Shown: one piece after another, positions 19,213 to 29,086 of the stretch | Position numbering within the stretch: the stretch's first letter is position 1 | How the letters are laid out: each line of letters starts with the position of its first letter | Source: Streptomyces sp. NRRL S-340 | GTDB lineage: Bacteria > Actinomycetota > Actinomycetes > Streptomycetales > Streptomycetaceae | Assembly (NCBI RefSeq): GCF_000720185.1 | Contig: NZ_JOIY01000004.1 | Coordinates: 124,001-188,000, forward strand | Length of the DNA: 64,000 nucleotides | Direction of reading: 5' to 3' | The notes under the pieces: generated by a model | Database searches by the model: none | What the model was told of the DNA's origin: nothing | What the model saw: only the letters and a program-made list of their open reading frames with translations | Made by a program: the position numbers and the translations under genes

Positions 19213-20259
19213 ATGCCCCCCGTCTTCGCCCACGGCCGCCTCCGTCTCTATCTGCTCAAGCTGCTCGACGAGGCCCCGCGCCACGGCTACGAGGTGATCC
19301 GCCTCCTGGAGGAGCGCTTCCAGGGCCTGTACGCACCCTCCGCCGGAACCGTCTACCCCCGGCTGGCGAAGCTGGAGGCAGAGGGCCTGGTCACCCACAC
19401 CACCGAGGGCGGCCGGAAGGTGTACGCCATCACCGACGCCGGCCGCGCCGAACTGGCCGACCGCAGTGGTGAACTGGCCGATCTGGAACTGGAGATCCGC
19501 GAGTCGGTCGCCGAACTCGCCGCCGAGATCCGGGCCGACGTGCGCGGCGCCGCGGGCGATCTGCGGCGTGAGATGCGCGCGGCGGCCTCCCAGGCCCGGC
19601 AGGGTTCCACCGGGGGCTCGGGCGCACAGGAGCACGCCGGCACCGACAGCGACGACAAAGAGGCCTGGCGCGCCGCCAAGGAGGAGATGCGCCGCGTCAA
19701 GCAGGAGTGGAAGGAGCAGGCCCGGCGGGCCAAGGACGAGAGCCGCCGGGCACGCGAGGAGGCCCAGCGCGCCCGGCGCCAGGCCAAGGAGGCCCAGGAG
19801 CGGGCGCGGGCCCAGGCCCAGGAGGAGTTCCAGCGCATCGCCCGGCGGGTGCAGGACCAGGTGCAGGACCACTTCGCGCGCGGCGACTGGCCCACGGGGG
19901 TGCGTGAGGGCCTGACCGAGCTGACCAAGGAGTTCGGCGACTTCGGCAAGGAGTTCGGCAAGGGCCTGGCCAAGGACTTCGGCTTCGGACCGGCGGCCGC
20001 CGGTGCGCAGGGGCCCGCCGAGTACTCCGAGACACCGCCGGGCTTCCCCGCCGCCTACGAACCGTCCTGGGCGCACGAGGACAGCACCGGCGACCCGGCC
20101 CGCGACCTGGACCGGCTCCTGGACCGCTTCCGCGACGACATCCGCGACGCGGCCCGCGACCACGGCGTCAGCGCCGATCAGCTCCGCGCCACGCGCCGTC
20201 ATCTGGCGACGGCCGCGGCACACATCGGGGAGGTCCTGCGCGGCACCCCGAAGCCCTGA
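19213..20259 (+). CDS. PadR-family regulator with long coiled-coil extension
   Basis: 348 aa. Residues 1-85 are a PadR winged helix (LYLLKLLDEAPRHGYEVIRLLEE, YPRLAKLEAEGLV, RKVYAITDAGRAEL). Instead of the usual short C-terminal dimerisation helix there is a region of about 130 residues of charged heptads (EEMRRVKQEWKEQARRAKDE and similar), then a Gly/Phe-rich segment with FGDFGKEFGKGLAKDFGFG and a final helical domain. The extension is about twice the length of an ordinary PadR protein. Probable repressor of its own operon through the GCGATAT repeats; the extension may sense another factor. Confidence 0.88.
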   Translation: MPPVFAHGRLRLYLLKLLDEAPRHGYEVIRLLEERFQGLYAPSAGTVYPRLAKLEAEGLVTHTTEGGRKVYAITDAGRAELADRSGELADLELEIRESVAELAAEIRADVRGAAGDLRREMRAAASQARQGSTGGSGAQEHAGTDSDDKEAWRAAKEEMRRVKQEWKEQARRAKDESRRAREEAQRARRQAKEAQERARAQAQEEFQRIARRVQDQVQDHFARGDWPTGVREGLTELTKEFGDFGKEFGKGLAKDFGFGPAAAGAQGPAEYSETPPGFPAAYEPSWAHEDSTGDPARDLDRLLDRFRDDIRDAARDHGVSADQLRATRRHLATAAAHIGEVLRGTPKP

Positions 20260-20310
20260 GAGGGCGGGCCTGGGACGCGCGCCCGGGGCGCGAGGGGGCC
20301 GGCCGGTGCC

Positions 20311-20345
20311 CCGGCGCCCACCGCCCCACGGGTGGAGGGCGCCGG
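20311..20345. terminator. Hairpin between convergent padR and Clp-N genes
   Basis: CCGGCGCCC at 20311-20319 pairs with GGGCGCCGG at 20337-20345; the loop contains a second, shorter CCACC/GGTGG stem. Probably a bidirectional terminator. Confidence 0.65.
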
Positions 20346-20372
20346 CCAGGGGCCGGGCCGCCGGGCACGGCC

Positions 20373-20936
20373 TCAGCCGGCCGCCCGGGTCTCCGTGTCG
20401 CCATACAGGACGCGGGTCAGCGACGTGTACGTCACCCCGTGGTCGGCGAGCGCCTCGCAGGGCACACCCGGCCGGACGGCCAGGGCGAGGAGGATGTGCT
20501 CGTCACCGATGCGCCGGTCACGGCGGGCCACCGCCATGCGCAGCGCCTTCTCCAGGGTGCGCTTGGCGCCGCGGCCGAAGGGACGGCGGCCCGACCAGGG
20601 CTCGCCCTCCCGGCCCGCGGACAGGGCTCCGGCACCGTGCGCCTCCTCCACCCGGGAGACGATCTCCAGGACGTCGATGCCGAGCCCGGCGAGGGCGTCG
20701 GTGTCGGCGCGGGAGAGACCGGCGCGCCGCCGCGCGTCATGCAGTTCCCGCCGTACGGCGTCCTTGTGCGCGTCCAGTCCCAGCGCCGCCAGGGCGAAGG
20801 ATGCGCGGCTCGCTTCGCGGTCCAGTACGGCGAGCAGCAGATGCTCGGCGTCCACGGACGGCGAGCCGCCCGCTTCGGCATGGGCCACGGCCCCCTGCAC
20901 GACGGCCCGGGCGTCCTTCGTGAACCGTTCGAACAT
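20373..20936 (-). CDS. Clp N-terminal (double Clp-N) domain protein
   Basis: 187 aa with two Clp-N repeats: FERFTKDARAVVQGAVAHAE...DAEHLLLAVL and KRTLEKALRMAV...GDEHILLAL. No ATPase domain, so it resembles ClpS/ClpC N-domain adaptors rather than a full Clp. Such stand-alone proteins might deliver or sequester substrates of ClpC. It starts with ATG whose first base overlaps the TGA of the upstream HTH gene (TGATG), with GGGAGG before it, so both are made from the same mRNA. Known role of these pairs is not established. Confidence 0.85.
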   Translation of the reverse strand: MFERFTKDARAVVQGAVAHAEAGGSPSVDAEHLLLAVLDREASRASFALAALGLDAHKDAVRRELHDARRRAGLSRADTDALAGLGIDVLEIVSRVEEAHGAGALSAGREGEPWSGRRPFGRGAKRTLEKALRMAVARRDRRIGDEHILLALAVRPGVPCEALADHGVTYTSLTRVLYGDTETRAAG

Positions 20937-21145
20937 CACTGCCTCCCGTACTTCTTGTGCACGGCCTGCCTGCTGACGCCGAGTTCGGCGGCGATCTCCT
21001 GCCACGACCAGCCCTGGTTGCGCGCACTGCGCACCTGCACCGCCTCCAGCTGCTCGAGCAGCCGGCGCAGTGCGGCGACGGCCCGCAGCCCGACCCGCGG
21101 GTCGCGGTCGCCCGCCCGTTCGGCGAGATCCGTTGCGTCGGTCAT
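20936..21145 (-). CDS. Small helix-turn-helix protein
   Basis: 69 aa. The C-terminal half is a clear helix-turn-helix (WSWQEIAAELGVSRQAVHKKYGRQ). The start at 21145 is chosen because the promoter -10 TACGTT lies six nt upstream, giving a leaderless mRNA. An earlier ATG would read through the operator. It is coupled to the Clp-N gene by a TGATG overlap. Two GTCAAC-N4-GTTGAC palindromes cover its own -35 and -10, so it is probably an autorepressor. Confidence 0.85.
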   Translation of the reverse strand: MTDATDLAERAGDRDPRVGLRAVAALRRLLEQLEAVQVRSARNQGWSWQEIAAELGVSRQAVHKKYGRQ

Positions 21146-21146
21146 G

Positions 21147-21191
21147 CTGTCAACGTACGTTGACAGCCCCCGCTTGTCAACCGTGGTTGAC
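21147..21191 (-). promoter_or_regulatory. Promoter/operator of the HTH/Clp-N operon
   Basis: On the minus strand: TTGACA (21180-21175), exactly 17 nt, TACGTT (21157-21152), then six nt to the ATG. Two copies of GTCAAC-N4-GTTGAC sit at 21149-21164 and 21176-21191, 27 bp apart; the first is part of a perfect 20-bp palindrome (21147-21166). One copy covers the -10, the other the -35, a design that allows complete shut-off by a dimeric repressor, presumably the encoded HTH protein. Confidence 0.82.
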
Positions 21192-21210
21192 GGAGGGCCG
21201 TGTGGACGCA

Positions 21211-21245
21211 CGAGCGGCGGGCCCGGGTGCCGGGCCCGCCGCTCG
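21211..21245 (-). terminator. Terminator of the quinone-oxidoreductase-like gene
   Basis: Perfect 16-bp inverted repeat (CGAGCGGCGGGCCCGG and its complement) with a three-base loop, 22 nt after the stop codon on the minus strand. Confidence 0.9.
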
Positions 21246-21267
21246 AAGAACCCCGGAGGAGGGGGGA

Positions 21268-22233
21268 TCAGGACGTGGTGAGCACGATCTTGCCGAACTG
21301 GCCGCCGGCCTCCATCCGCTCGAAGCCCTCCCGGGCCCGCTCCAGCGGCAGCACCTCGTCGATGATGGGGCGCACCCCGGTGGTGGCGCAGAAGGAGAGC
21401 AGGTCCTCCAGTTCGTCCTTGGTGCCCATCGTGGAGCCGACCACCTTCAGCTCCAGGAAGAAGATCCGGGTCAGCTCGGCGTGCGAGGGGCGGTCGCCGC
21501 TGGTGGCCCCGGAGATGACGATCGTGCCGCCGGGGCGCAGCGACTTCACCGAGTGCGACCAGGTGGCCGCGCCGACGGTCTCGATCACCGCGTCCACCCG
21601 CTGCGGCAGCCGGGCCCCCGGCTCCACCGCCTCCACCGCACCGAGTTCCAGCGCCCGCTTGCGCTTGGCCTCGTCGCGGCTGGTGGCGAAGACCTTGAGC
21701 CCGGCCGCCCTGCCGAGCACGATCGCGGCCGTGGCCACCCCGCCGCCCGCGCCCTGCACGAGCACGGAGTCGCCCGGCCGCACCCCGGCGTTGGTGAAGA
21801 GCATCCGGTAGGCGGTGAGCCAGGCCGTGGGCAGGCAGGCGGCCTCCTCGAAGGAGAGCCCCTTCGGCTTGGGCAGGACGTTCCAGGCCGGCACGGAGAC
21901 CTGCTCGGCGAAGGTGCCCTGGTAGCGCTCGGTGAGGATGGAGCGCGGCTCCTTGGGACCGACACCGTGCCCGCTCTGGCCGATGACCGAGTGCAGGACG
22001 ACCTCGTTGCCGTCCTCGTCGACACCGGCGGCGTCACAGCCGAGGATCATGGGCAGCTTGTCGTCGGACAGTCCCACGCCCTTGAGCGACCAGAGGTCGT
22101 GATGGTTCAGGGAGGCGGCCCTGACGTCGATCGTGCTCCAGCCGGGGCGGGCCTCGGGGGCCGGGCGCTCCCCCGTCTCCAGGCCGTTCAGCGGCTGGTC
22201 CCGGTCGATTCGGGCGGCGTAGACAGCGAACAT
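21268..22233 (-). CDS. Zinc-less medium-chain dehydrogenase/quinone oxidoreductase
   Basis: 321 aa MDR-superfamily protein: GroES-like N-terminal half (SLNHHDLWSLKGVG, LGCDAAGVDEDGNEV), then a Rossmann domain with VQGAGGGVATAAI for NAD(P)H binding. The structural-zinc cysteines are not present, as in zinc-less quinone oxidoreductases. It likely reduces a quinone or enone with NADPH; the exact substrate is not readable. Start at 22233: TATCGT lies seven nt upstream on the minus strand, a leaderless pattern; the longer ORF to 22401 would extend into GC-rich non-coding sequence. Confidence 0.85.
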   Translation of the reverse strand: MFAVYAARIDRDQPLNGLETGERPAPEARPGWSTIDVRAASLNHHDLWSLKGVGLSDDKLPMILGCDAAGVDEDGNEVVLHSVIGQSGHGVGPKEPRSILTERYQGTFAEQVSVPAWNVLPKPKGLSFEEAACLPTAWLTAYRMLFTNAGVRPGDSVLVQGAGGGVATAAIVLGRAAGLKVFATSRDEAKRKRALELGAVEAVEPGARLPQRVDAVIETVGAATWSHSVKSLRPGGTIVISGATSGDRPSHAELTRIFFLELKVVGSTMGTKDELEDLLSFCATTGVRPIIDEVLPLERAREGFERMEAGGQFGKIVLTTS

Positions 22234-22323
22234 GACCTTGACGATAGGGGCGGCCCGGCGCCCGCGGAACCAGGCGGCGCTGTGACACACACCCTCTTGC
22301 CAAGCCCGGCGGGCGCCGGACAG

Positions 22324-22358
22324 CCGGACGGCCCCGCCCGAGGGGCGGGGCCGTCCGG
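22324..22358 (-). terminator. Terminator of the malic enzyme gene
   Basis: Perfect 16-bp inverted repeat CCGGACGGCCCCGCCC with loop GAG, 60 nt beyond the stop codon. Confidence 0.9.
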
Positions 22359-22417
22359 GTGAGGTGCGGGCCCGGTCACCGAGGGGGCGCCGGCCGGTCA
22401 CCGGGGCGGGACGCGTG

Positions 22418-23641
22418 TCAGCGCCGGGCCACGCCCTCCGCGCGCGCCGCCGCCGCGACGGCCGCCGTCACGGCGGGGGCGACCCGCTCGTCGAACGGCG
22501 AGGGGATCACGTAGTCCGCGGCGAGGTCGTCGCCGACGACCCCGGCCAGCGCCTCGGCCGCCGCGATCTTCATGCCCTCGGTGATCCGGGACGCCCGCAC
22601 CTGGAGCGCGCCCGCGAAGATGCCGGGGAACGCCAGGACGTTGTTGATCTGGTTGGGGAAGTCCGACCGCCCGGTGGCCACGACCGCCGCGTACTTGTGC
22701 GCGACGTCGGGGTGCACCTCCGGGTTCGGGTTGGCCATGGCGAAGACGAAGGCGCCCTTCGCCATCGAGGCCACCGCGGTCTCGGGCACCGTACCGCCGG
22801 AGACGCCGATGAAGACGTCGGCGCCCGCCAGCGCGTCCTCCAGGGAGCCGCTGAGTCCCGCCTTGTTGGTGAACTCGGCCAGCTCCCGCTTGACGGGGGT
22901 CAGGTCCTTGCGGCCGGTGGAGACGACGCCCTTGCGGTCGGCGACCGCGACGTCGCCGATGCCGGCCTCGACCAGCATCTTGGCGATGGCGACACCGGCC
23001 GCGCCCGCGCCCGAGATGACGGCCCGCAGTTCGCCGATGCCCCGGCCGCTCAGCCGTGCGGCGTTGCGCAGCGCGGCGAGCGTGACGACCGCCGTGCCGT
23101 GCTGGTCGTCGTGGAAGACCGGGATGTCCAGGCGCTCCTGGAGCTTGCGTTCGATCTCGAAGCACCGGGGCGCCGAGATGTCCTCCAGGTTCACGCCGCC
23201 GAAGGACGGCGCGAGGCGCACCACGGTCTCGACGATCTCGTCGGCGTCGGTGCAGTCGAGCGCGATCGGCACGGCGTCCACGCCGCCGAACTGCTTGAAG
23301 AGGATCGCCTTGCCCTCCATCACCGGGAGGGAGGCTTCGGGCCCGATGTCGCCGAGGCCCAGCACGGCCGTTCCGTCGGTCACGACGGCGACCACGGACG
23401 ATTTCCACGTGTAGTCGTGGACCAGTTCCGGCTGCTCGGCGATGGCGGTGCACACCCGCGCGACGCCGGGCGTGTACGCCAGGGACAGGTCGTCCTTGTC
23501 ACGGACGGGAACGGTGGCCTGCACGGCCATCTTCCCGCCACGGTGCAGCGCGAAAGCCGGATCGAAGGAATCGAGCGGCTCTGCCCCGCCGTCCTGATCC
23601 GTACTGCTGTCGCTGCGAGGATTGACGATCTCCGCTGCCAC
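22418..23641 (-). CDS. Malic enzyme
   Basis: 407 aa, the short bacterial malic enzyme without the phosphotransacetylase extension. Family blocks: [12 protein letters not shown] (tyrosine general acid), [19 protein letters not shown] (Lys), [14 protein letters not shown] (metal-binding EDIS), [23 protein letters not shown] (NAD(P) loop) and ANPNPEV. It decarboxylates malate to pyruvate, giving NAD(P)H for lipid or antibiotic synthesis. S. coelicolor has one NAD- and one NADP-dependent enzyme, and by its position this would be the NADP form; that is inference from memory. GTG start with AAGGGG ten nt upstream. Confidence 0.93.
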   Translation of the reverse strand: MAAEIVNPRSDSSTDQDGGAEPLDSFDPAFALHRGGKMAVQATVPVRDKDDLSLAYTPGVARVCTAIAEQPELVHDYTWKSSVVAVVTDGTAVLGLGDIGPEASLPVMEGKAILFKQFGGVDAVPIALDCTDADEIVETVVRLAPSFGGVNLEDISAPRCFEIERKLQERLDIPVFHDDQHGTAVVTLAALRNAARLSGRGIGELRAVISGAGAAGVAIAKMLVEAGIGDVAVADRKGVVSTGRKDLTPVKRELAEFTNKAGLSGSLEDALAGADVFIGVSGGTVPETAVASMAKGAFVFAMANPNPEVHPDVAHKYAAVVATGRSDFPNQINNVLAFPGIFAGALQVRASRITEGMKIAAAEALAGVVGDDLAADYVIPSPFDERVAPAVTAAVAAAARAEGVARR

Positions 23642-24188
23642 TTGGTTTTACCCCTTAATTGTTCATGGATTGAGGGTGGCCACTCCTGGTGAGGGGTGGG
23701 CGGGACCGCGCACGGCCCGGTGAGTGATGCGTTCGTGCCGTACGCGACGGGCGCGCCGCACACGCGCCCTGAGCCCCGGATGAGGGGTGTAAAGAACCTT
23801 CTTACCGGACGGACGCCATGGACGACGAGTCCATAACGCCAAGGTCACATGACGACGACGCGACACGTGGCCCAATATGGGGACAAGTCCTCGTCTAAGC
23901 CTTGACAAGGGCTCGAATTCGCCCATAAGCCGTCACCCGGCCGCCCGCATCCCGAGACGGGCCGGAGATTTTCCGGCCGGAAGAAGGCATTCCCGCGGAT
24001 GATCCGGTCACGGGCGGCCGGTCACGCGGGTTCGGGGGTCACCCGTTATCCGATTTTGACATGGGGATTGCCCTGAACGGCGCAGCCCGAATGGCAAGAT
24101 GCGTCAATCACACGAGGTCGCGACACCCGAAGGTGTGTGTTCTCGTCGACCCATCGGCATCTCCACCCATCCGCCGGAGGAACCCACC
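23642..24188. other. Divergent intergenic region, malic enzyme / ABC transporter
   Basis: About 550 bases, the second-longest gap in the window. It must carry promoters for both directions. A TTGACA at 24056-24061 is a possible -35 towards the transporter, but I see no good -10 at the usual distance. A near-palindrome GTAAAGAAC-CTTCTTAC lies around 23790-23806 on the malic-enzyme side. Just before the transporter start CGGAGGAA is a good ribosome-binding site. No supported gene. Confidence 0.5.
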
Positions 24189-25151
24189 ATGACCGCACGC
24201 TCCACCCGTCGTACGACCGCCGCGCACTCCCGTCTGGCAGCGGCCGGTGCGATCGCGGTCGCAGGCGCCCTGCTCCTCACCGGCTGCGGTGACCAGACCA
24301 AGGACAAGGACACGTCCTCTGGCGGCTCGTCCTCCGCCGGCTCCGCCCCGCTCGCGGGCAAGCTCCCGGCGGAGATCCGCGACAAGGGTGTCATCAAGGT
24401 CGGTTCCGACATCGCGTACGCGCCGGTCGAGTTCAAGGACAAGTCGGGCAAGGTCGCCGGACTCGACCCCGATGTCGCCGCCGCCCTGGGCAAGCAGCTC
24501 GGCGTGACGTTCCAGTTCGAGAACGGCACCTTCGACGCCCTGCTCACCGGCATCCGCTCCAGCCGCTACGACATCGCGATGTCGGCGATGACGGACAACA
24601 AGAGCCGCCAGCAGGGTGTCGACCCGACCACCGGCAAGAAGGTCGGCGAGGGCGTCGACTTCGTCGACTACCTCCAGGCGGGCGTCTCCATCTACACGCG
24701 CAAGGGCGACACCGGCGGCATCAGCTCCTGGTCCGACCTGTGCGGCAAGAAGATCGCCCTGGAGCGCGGCACCGTCTCGCAGGACCTGGCCAAGGCCGAG
24801 GCCAAGAAGTGCCCGGCCGGCAAGAAGCTCACCATCGAGGCGTTCGACGACGACCAGCAGGCCCAGACCCGGCTGCGCTCGGGCGGCGTGGACGCGGCCT
24901 CCTCCGACTTCCCGGTCGCCGCGTACGCGGTGAAGACCTCCGGCGGCGGCAACGACTTCCAGATCGTCGGCCAGCAGGTCGAGGCGGCCCCGTATGGCAT
25001 CGCCGTCGGCAAGAGCAACACCCAGCTGCGCGACGCGCTGCAGGCCGCGGTGAACGCGATCATCAAGAACGGCGAGTACCAGAAGATCCTGGAGAAGTGG
25101 GGCGCCCAGGACGGCGCCGTCAAGGAGTCCGCCATCAACGGCGGCAAGTGA
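24189..25151 (+). CDS. Amino-acid ABC transporter substrate-binding lipoprotein
   Basis: 320 aa. Type II signal peptide with lipobox LLTGC, so the protein is a lipoprotein anchored at the outer face of the membrane. The mature part is a family 3 solute-binding fold (KVGSDIAYAPVEFKDKSGKVAGLDPDVAAALG, FDALLTGIRSSRYDIAMSAMT). The following genes, a HisM-type permease and a GlnQ-type ATPase, put it in the polar amino acid uptake family (PAAT); glutamate/glutamine/aspartate is the most likely substrate class but not proven. GGAGG lies 10 nt before the ATG. Confidence 0.92.
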   Translation: MTARSTRRTTAAHSRLAAAGAIAVAGALLLTGCGDQTKDKDTSSGGSSSAGSAPLAGKLPAEIRDKGVIKVGSDIAYAPVEFKDKSGKVAGLDPDVAAALGKQLGVTFQFENGTFDALLTGIRSSRYDIAMSAMTDNKSRQQGVDPTTGKKVGEGVDFVDYLQAGVSIYTRKGDTGGISSWSDLCGKKIALERGTVSQDLAKAEAKKCPAGKKLTIEAFDDDQQAQTRLRSGGVDAASSDFPVAAYAVKTSGGGNDFQIVGQQVEAAPYGIAVGKSNTQLRDALQAAVNAIIKNGEYQKILEKWGAQDGAVKESAINGGK

Positions 25152-25184
25152 CCGCCCCCGAGCGGCCGCTGAGAGGCGACATCC

Positions 25185-26116
25185 GTGACTGCTGACATCG
25201 ACAGGACGACGGGGCCCGAGGGCGCCCCCGCCACCGGACCCCAGCCGATCAAGGCCATACCGGTCCGGCACTACGGGCGCTACGTCACCGCGCTCGTCGC
25301 GATCGCGATCCTGGTGGCGATCGTCTACGCGTTCGGCCAGGGCAAGATCAACTGGCACGCCGTTCCCGACTACTTCTTCGACGACCGGATCACCACCGGC
25401 GTCGGCAAGACCCTCCTGCTGACGGTCCTGTCAATGCTGATCGGCATCGTCGGCGGCATCGTCCTCGCGGTGATGCGCCTGTCGAAGAACCCGGTGACCT
25501 CGGCCATCGCGTGGTTCTACATCTGGTTCTTCCGCGGCACCCCGGTCCTCGTCCAGCTGTTCCTCTGGTTCAACCTGGGCCTGGTCTTCGAGTACGTCAA
25601 CCTGATGCCGTTCTACAAGGACTACTGGTCGAACTTCATGACGCCGCTGCTGACGGCGCTGCTCGGCCTGGGCCTGAACGAGGCGGCGTACATGGCGGAG
25701 ATCTGCCGCGCCGGCCTGCTCGCCGTCGACGAGGGCCAGACCGAGGCCGCCCACGCGCTGGGCATGAGCCACGGCAAGACCCTGCGCCGCATCGTCATCC
25801 CGCAGGCGATGCGGGTGATCGTGCCGCCGACCGGCAACGAGGTCATCAACATGCTGAAGACGACCTCCCTGGTGGCGGCCGTCCAGTATCCGGAGCTGTT
25901 CCGCTACGCCCAGGACATCGGCCAGGTCTCCGGTGCCCCGGTGGAGATGTACTTCCTCGCCGCCGCGTGGTACCTGATCATGACCTCGGTGCTGAGCGTG
26001 GGCCAGTTCTACATCGAGCGGTACTACGCCCGCGGCTCCAGCCGCGCCCTCCCGGCGACGCCGTGGCAGAAGGTCAGGGCGCACCTGACGTCCTTCTCCA
26101 GCAGGAAGGTCACGGC

Positions 26117-26120
<4 letters not shown>
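25185..26120 (+). CDS. Amino-acid ABC transporter permease
   Basis: 311 aa membrane protein. After a 40-residue cytoplasmic N-terminus there are about six membrane helices. The HisMQ-type ABC contact loop [24 protein letters not shown] is intact, and the motif [17 protein letters not shown] is family-typical. GTG start 33 nt after the binding protein with GAGAGG upstream. The stop overlaps the ATPase start (ATGA). Unlike many PAAT systems, only one permease gene is present, so it presumably works as a homodimer. Confidence 0.93.
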
Positions 26121-26923
<803 letters not shown>

Positions 26924-26954
26924 GGCGCTCCGGCCGGCGCCGCGCCGCGCGCGA

Positions 26955-26985
26955 AGGGGCGGTACGGAGATTCCGTACCGCCCCT
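26955..26985. terminator. Bidirectional terminator, ABC transporter / methyltransferase
   Basis: 14-bp perfect stem (AGGGGCGGTACGGA at 26955-26968) with a three-base loop, extended by an outer GCG/CGC stem, located between converging genes. Confidence 0.88.
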
Positions 26986-27031
26986 CGCGGCCTCGTACCG
27001 CGTCTTCGCGCGACCGGAGACTCGCGCGTCC

Positions 27032-27871
27032 TCACTTCAGCGCGAGCAGCAGCGTGTCCGAGGGCGAGCACCACACCGGCCGGGCCTCCGCGAAGCCCTT
27101 CTCGCGCAGCACCCGCGCGTGCCAGGCGGCGGAGGGCATGTCGCCGTCGGCGTGCTCGCCGTAGATCTCGAAGCGGCGGGCGGTCGGGGCGGCCAGGACC
27201 GGGTCCTCGGCGGCCACCTGCCACCACTCGGCCCAGTCCAGGGCCCCCTCGCGCTTGGCCGCGTCCATGCGCGCGTGCCGCTGGGCGCGCTCGGCCGCGT
27301 TGATCCGCGGGGTGGTCTCGTCGATCATGTGGTCCGCGTTCATGAAGACACCACCGTCGCGGACGAGTTGCGCGACCTGACCGTAGAGGGCGGCGAGGGG
27401 TTCGCTGTGCAGCCAGTGCAGGGCGGTGGCGGTCAGGACGGCGTCGTAGGAGTCGTACGGCAGCTTCGCCGTCCAGTCGGGCTCCTTCAGGTCGGCGGTG
27501 ACGAAGGAGACCCGTCCGTCGCCCTCGAAAGTGCCTTCGGCGATGGCGAGCAGTGCCGGGTCGAGGTCGACGCCGGTGCTGGTGGCGCCGGGGAAGCGGG
27601 CGAGGAGGCGGGCGGTGACGGTGCCGGTGCCGCAGGCGAGGTCCAGGACCCGCGGCGCGTCCCCGACCAGGGCCTCCACCATGTCGAGCATGATGTGGAA
27701 GCGGTCCTCCCGGTCGGGCATGTACCACTCCTGCTGCCGGTCCCAGCTCTCCTGCCAGGCCGGCCAGTCCGTCCCCGCGGCCGTGACGTCCCCGGCCGTG
27801 CCGGTCGTGCCCGTGCCCGCCCCCTTCACGCCCGTGCCCGCCGCCGTGACGTCCGTGCCCGTCTCCGTCAT
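27032..27871 (-). CDS. Class I SAM-dependent methyltransferase
   Basis: 279 aa. SAM-binding motifs: [18 protein letters not shown] (motif I), [13 protein letters not shown] (motif II) and a tryptophan-rich [10 protein letters not shown] segment. The family resembles trans-aconitate/ubiquinone-type methyltransferases, so a small-molecule substrate is likely. The first 38 residues are an unusual Thr/Gly/Ala repeat (unit close to [11 protein letters not shown]). The start is supported by GGGAGG before the ATG at 27871. Divergent from the CGNR gene with 102 bp between. Confidence 0.88.
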   Translation of the reverse strand: MTETGTDVTAAGTGVKGAGTGTTGTAGDVTAAGTDWPAWQESWDRQQEWYMPDREDRFHIMLDMVEALVGDAPRVLDLACGTGTVTARLLARFPGATSTGVDLDPALLAIAEGTFEGDGRVSFVTADLKEPDWTAKLPYDSYDAVLTATALHWLHSEPLAALYGQVAQLVRDGGVFMNADHMIDETTPRINAAERAQRHARMDAAKREGALDWAEWWQVAAEDPVLAAPTARRFEIYGEHADGDMPSAAWHARVLREKGFAEARPVWCSPSDTLLLALK

Positions 27872-27973
27872 CGCAGTCCTCCCTCACTCCACACTCGCGT
27901 AATACCCTGGAACCACGACCGGCTGTTACAAGGCCGTGCCCGTCACGATAGAGCGCCCGCGTAAGGACTACAA

Positions 27974-28603
27974 GTGGAACTGGCCTATTACTCGGATTAC
28001 GCCGTACGTCTCGTCAACAGCGAGGAACCGGCCCGGGGCAAGGACGTCCTGACCACGGTGGAGGCGGTCCGGGACCTGTTCGGCGCCAACGCCTCGGCGG
28101 CCCGCCGGGCCACGGAGGCCGACGTCACGCGCTTCCGCTCGGTACGGGCCCGGCTGCGCGCCGTCTTCGAGGCGGCCGACCAGGGCGACGAGACCCTCGC
28201 GGTCGCCCTGCTGAACTCCCTGCTGCTGGAGTTCCCGGTGAGCCCGCAGATCTCCGGGCACGACCACCGCGACGACGACGGCCGCCCGCTGTGGCACATG
28301 CACCTGGCCGACCACCCGTCCAACGCCACGGCGGGCTACGCGGCGATCGCCGCCATGGGCCTGGCGTTCCACCTCACCGAGTACGGCGTGGACCGCCTGG
28401 GCCTGTGCGAGGCGGCCCCCTGCCGCAACGCCTACCTGGACACCTCGACCAACCGCTCGCGCCGCTACTGCTCCGACCGCTGCGCCACCCGCGCGAACGT
28501 GGCCGCCTACCGCGCCCGCAAACGCCTGGAGGCCGACCGGTCGGTGAGCACGGGCCTGACGGCCGACAGCACCCAGCGCACCCGCGCGAACGGCGAGCGC
28601 TGA
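27974..28603 (+). CDS. CGNR zinc-finger (ABATE domain) regulator
   Basis: 209 aa. The N-terminal 130 residues form an ABATE domain (DYAVRLVNSEEP, LRAVFEAADQGD, WHMHLADH). The C-terminal CGNR zinc finger reads CEAAPCRNAYLDTS...CSDRCATRANVAAYRAR: two Cys pairs and the CATRANV version of the CGNR motif. Such proteins are thought to be stress-related transcription factors. GTG start with AAGGA upstream. Its last 97 nucleotides overlap, in antisense, with the 3' end of sodX. Confidence 0.88.
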   Translation: MELAYYSDYAVRLVNSEEPARGKDVLTTVEAVRDLFGANASAARRATEADVTRFRSVRARLRAVFEAADQGDETLAVALLNSLLLEFPVSPQISGHDHRDDDGRPLWHMHLADHPSNATAGYAAIAAMGLAFHLTEYGVDRLGLCEAAPCRNAYLDTSTNRSRRYCSDRCATRANVAAYRARKRLEADRSVSTGLTADSTQRTRANGER

Positions 28604-28941
28604 ACGGCCCGGCGCGGCCGGAAGCGCAGCCACACCTTCCCCAGCACCAGTTCCTCGGGCACGGTGCCGTAGTCGGTGCTGTCCCCGCCGGCGTACGCGT
28701 TGTCGCCGAGCACCCACCAGCCGCCCTCACGCCGCTCCACCGCCCGCTTGACGACGAGCAGGTCCTGCTGGAACGGATGGCGCAGCACGATCACGTCACC
28801 CGGACGGACGCGGGCGCCGTACTGCACCACCAGCCGGTCCCCGTGGTGCAGCGTGGGCACCATGGACGGCCCGGTCACCTCGGCCAGCCCAAGAGGCAGT
28901 ACGGCACCCCTGCGCTCGCTCTCCTGCAACAGCTCCGGCAT
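28507..28941 (-). CDS. sodX: Nickel-type superoxide dismutase maturation protease SodX
   Basis: 144 aa, S26 signal-peptidase family. Active-site Ser lies in EVTGPSMVPTLHHGD and the Lys in LVVKRAVERR; GDVIVLRHP and the DNAYAGGDS box are typical. It removes the N-terminal 14 residues of pro-SodN so that His1 can bind nickel. It is divergent to sodN, 145 bp between starts. Start chosen at 28941 because GGGGAGG lies nine nt before. Its last 32 codons, an Arg-rich tail, overlap the end of the CGNR gene. Confidence 0.9.
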   Translation of the reverse strand: MPELLQESERRGAVLPLGLAEVTGPSMVPTLHHGDRLVVQYGARVRPGDVIVLRHPFQQDLLVVKRAVERREGGWWVLGDNAYAGGDSTDYGTVPEELVLGKVWLRFRPRRAVQRSPFARVRWVLSAVRPVLTDRSASRRLRAR

Positions 28942-29086
28942 CCCCGGCACCTCCCCGGTCCGTTCCTCCACCAGTCTCAGTCTGACCCTGGACTTTTGTC
29001 CTAAGCCCCAGGGGGCACCCGCGAAAACGGGCCTTGCACGGAGTAATGTCCCACCTGAGAAGACGATCACGAGGAAGGAATGCTCC

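Noticed and set aside
23663..23926. 87-codon minus frame between malic enzyme and the ABC operon
   Set aside because: Arg-rich, no ribosome-binding site, no conserved pattern; likely non-coding.
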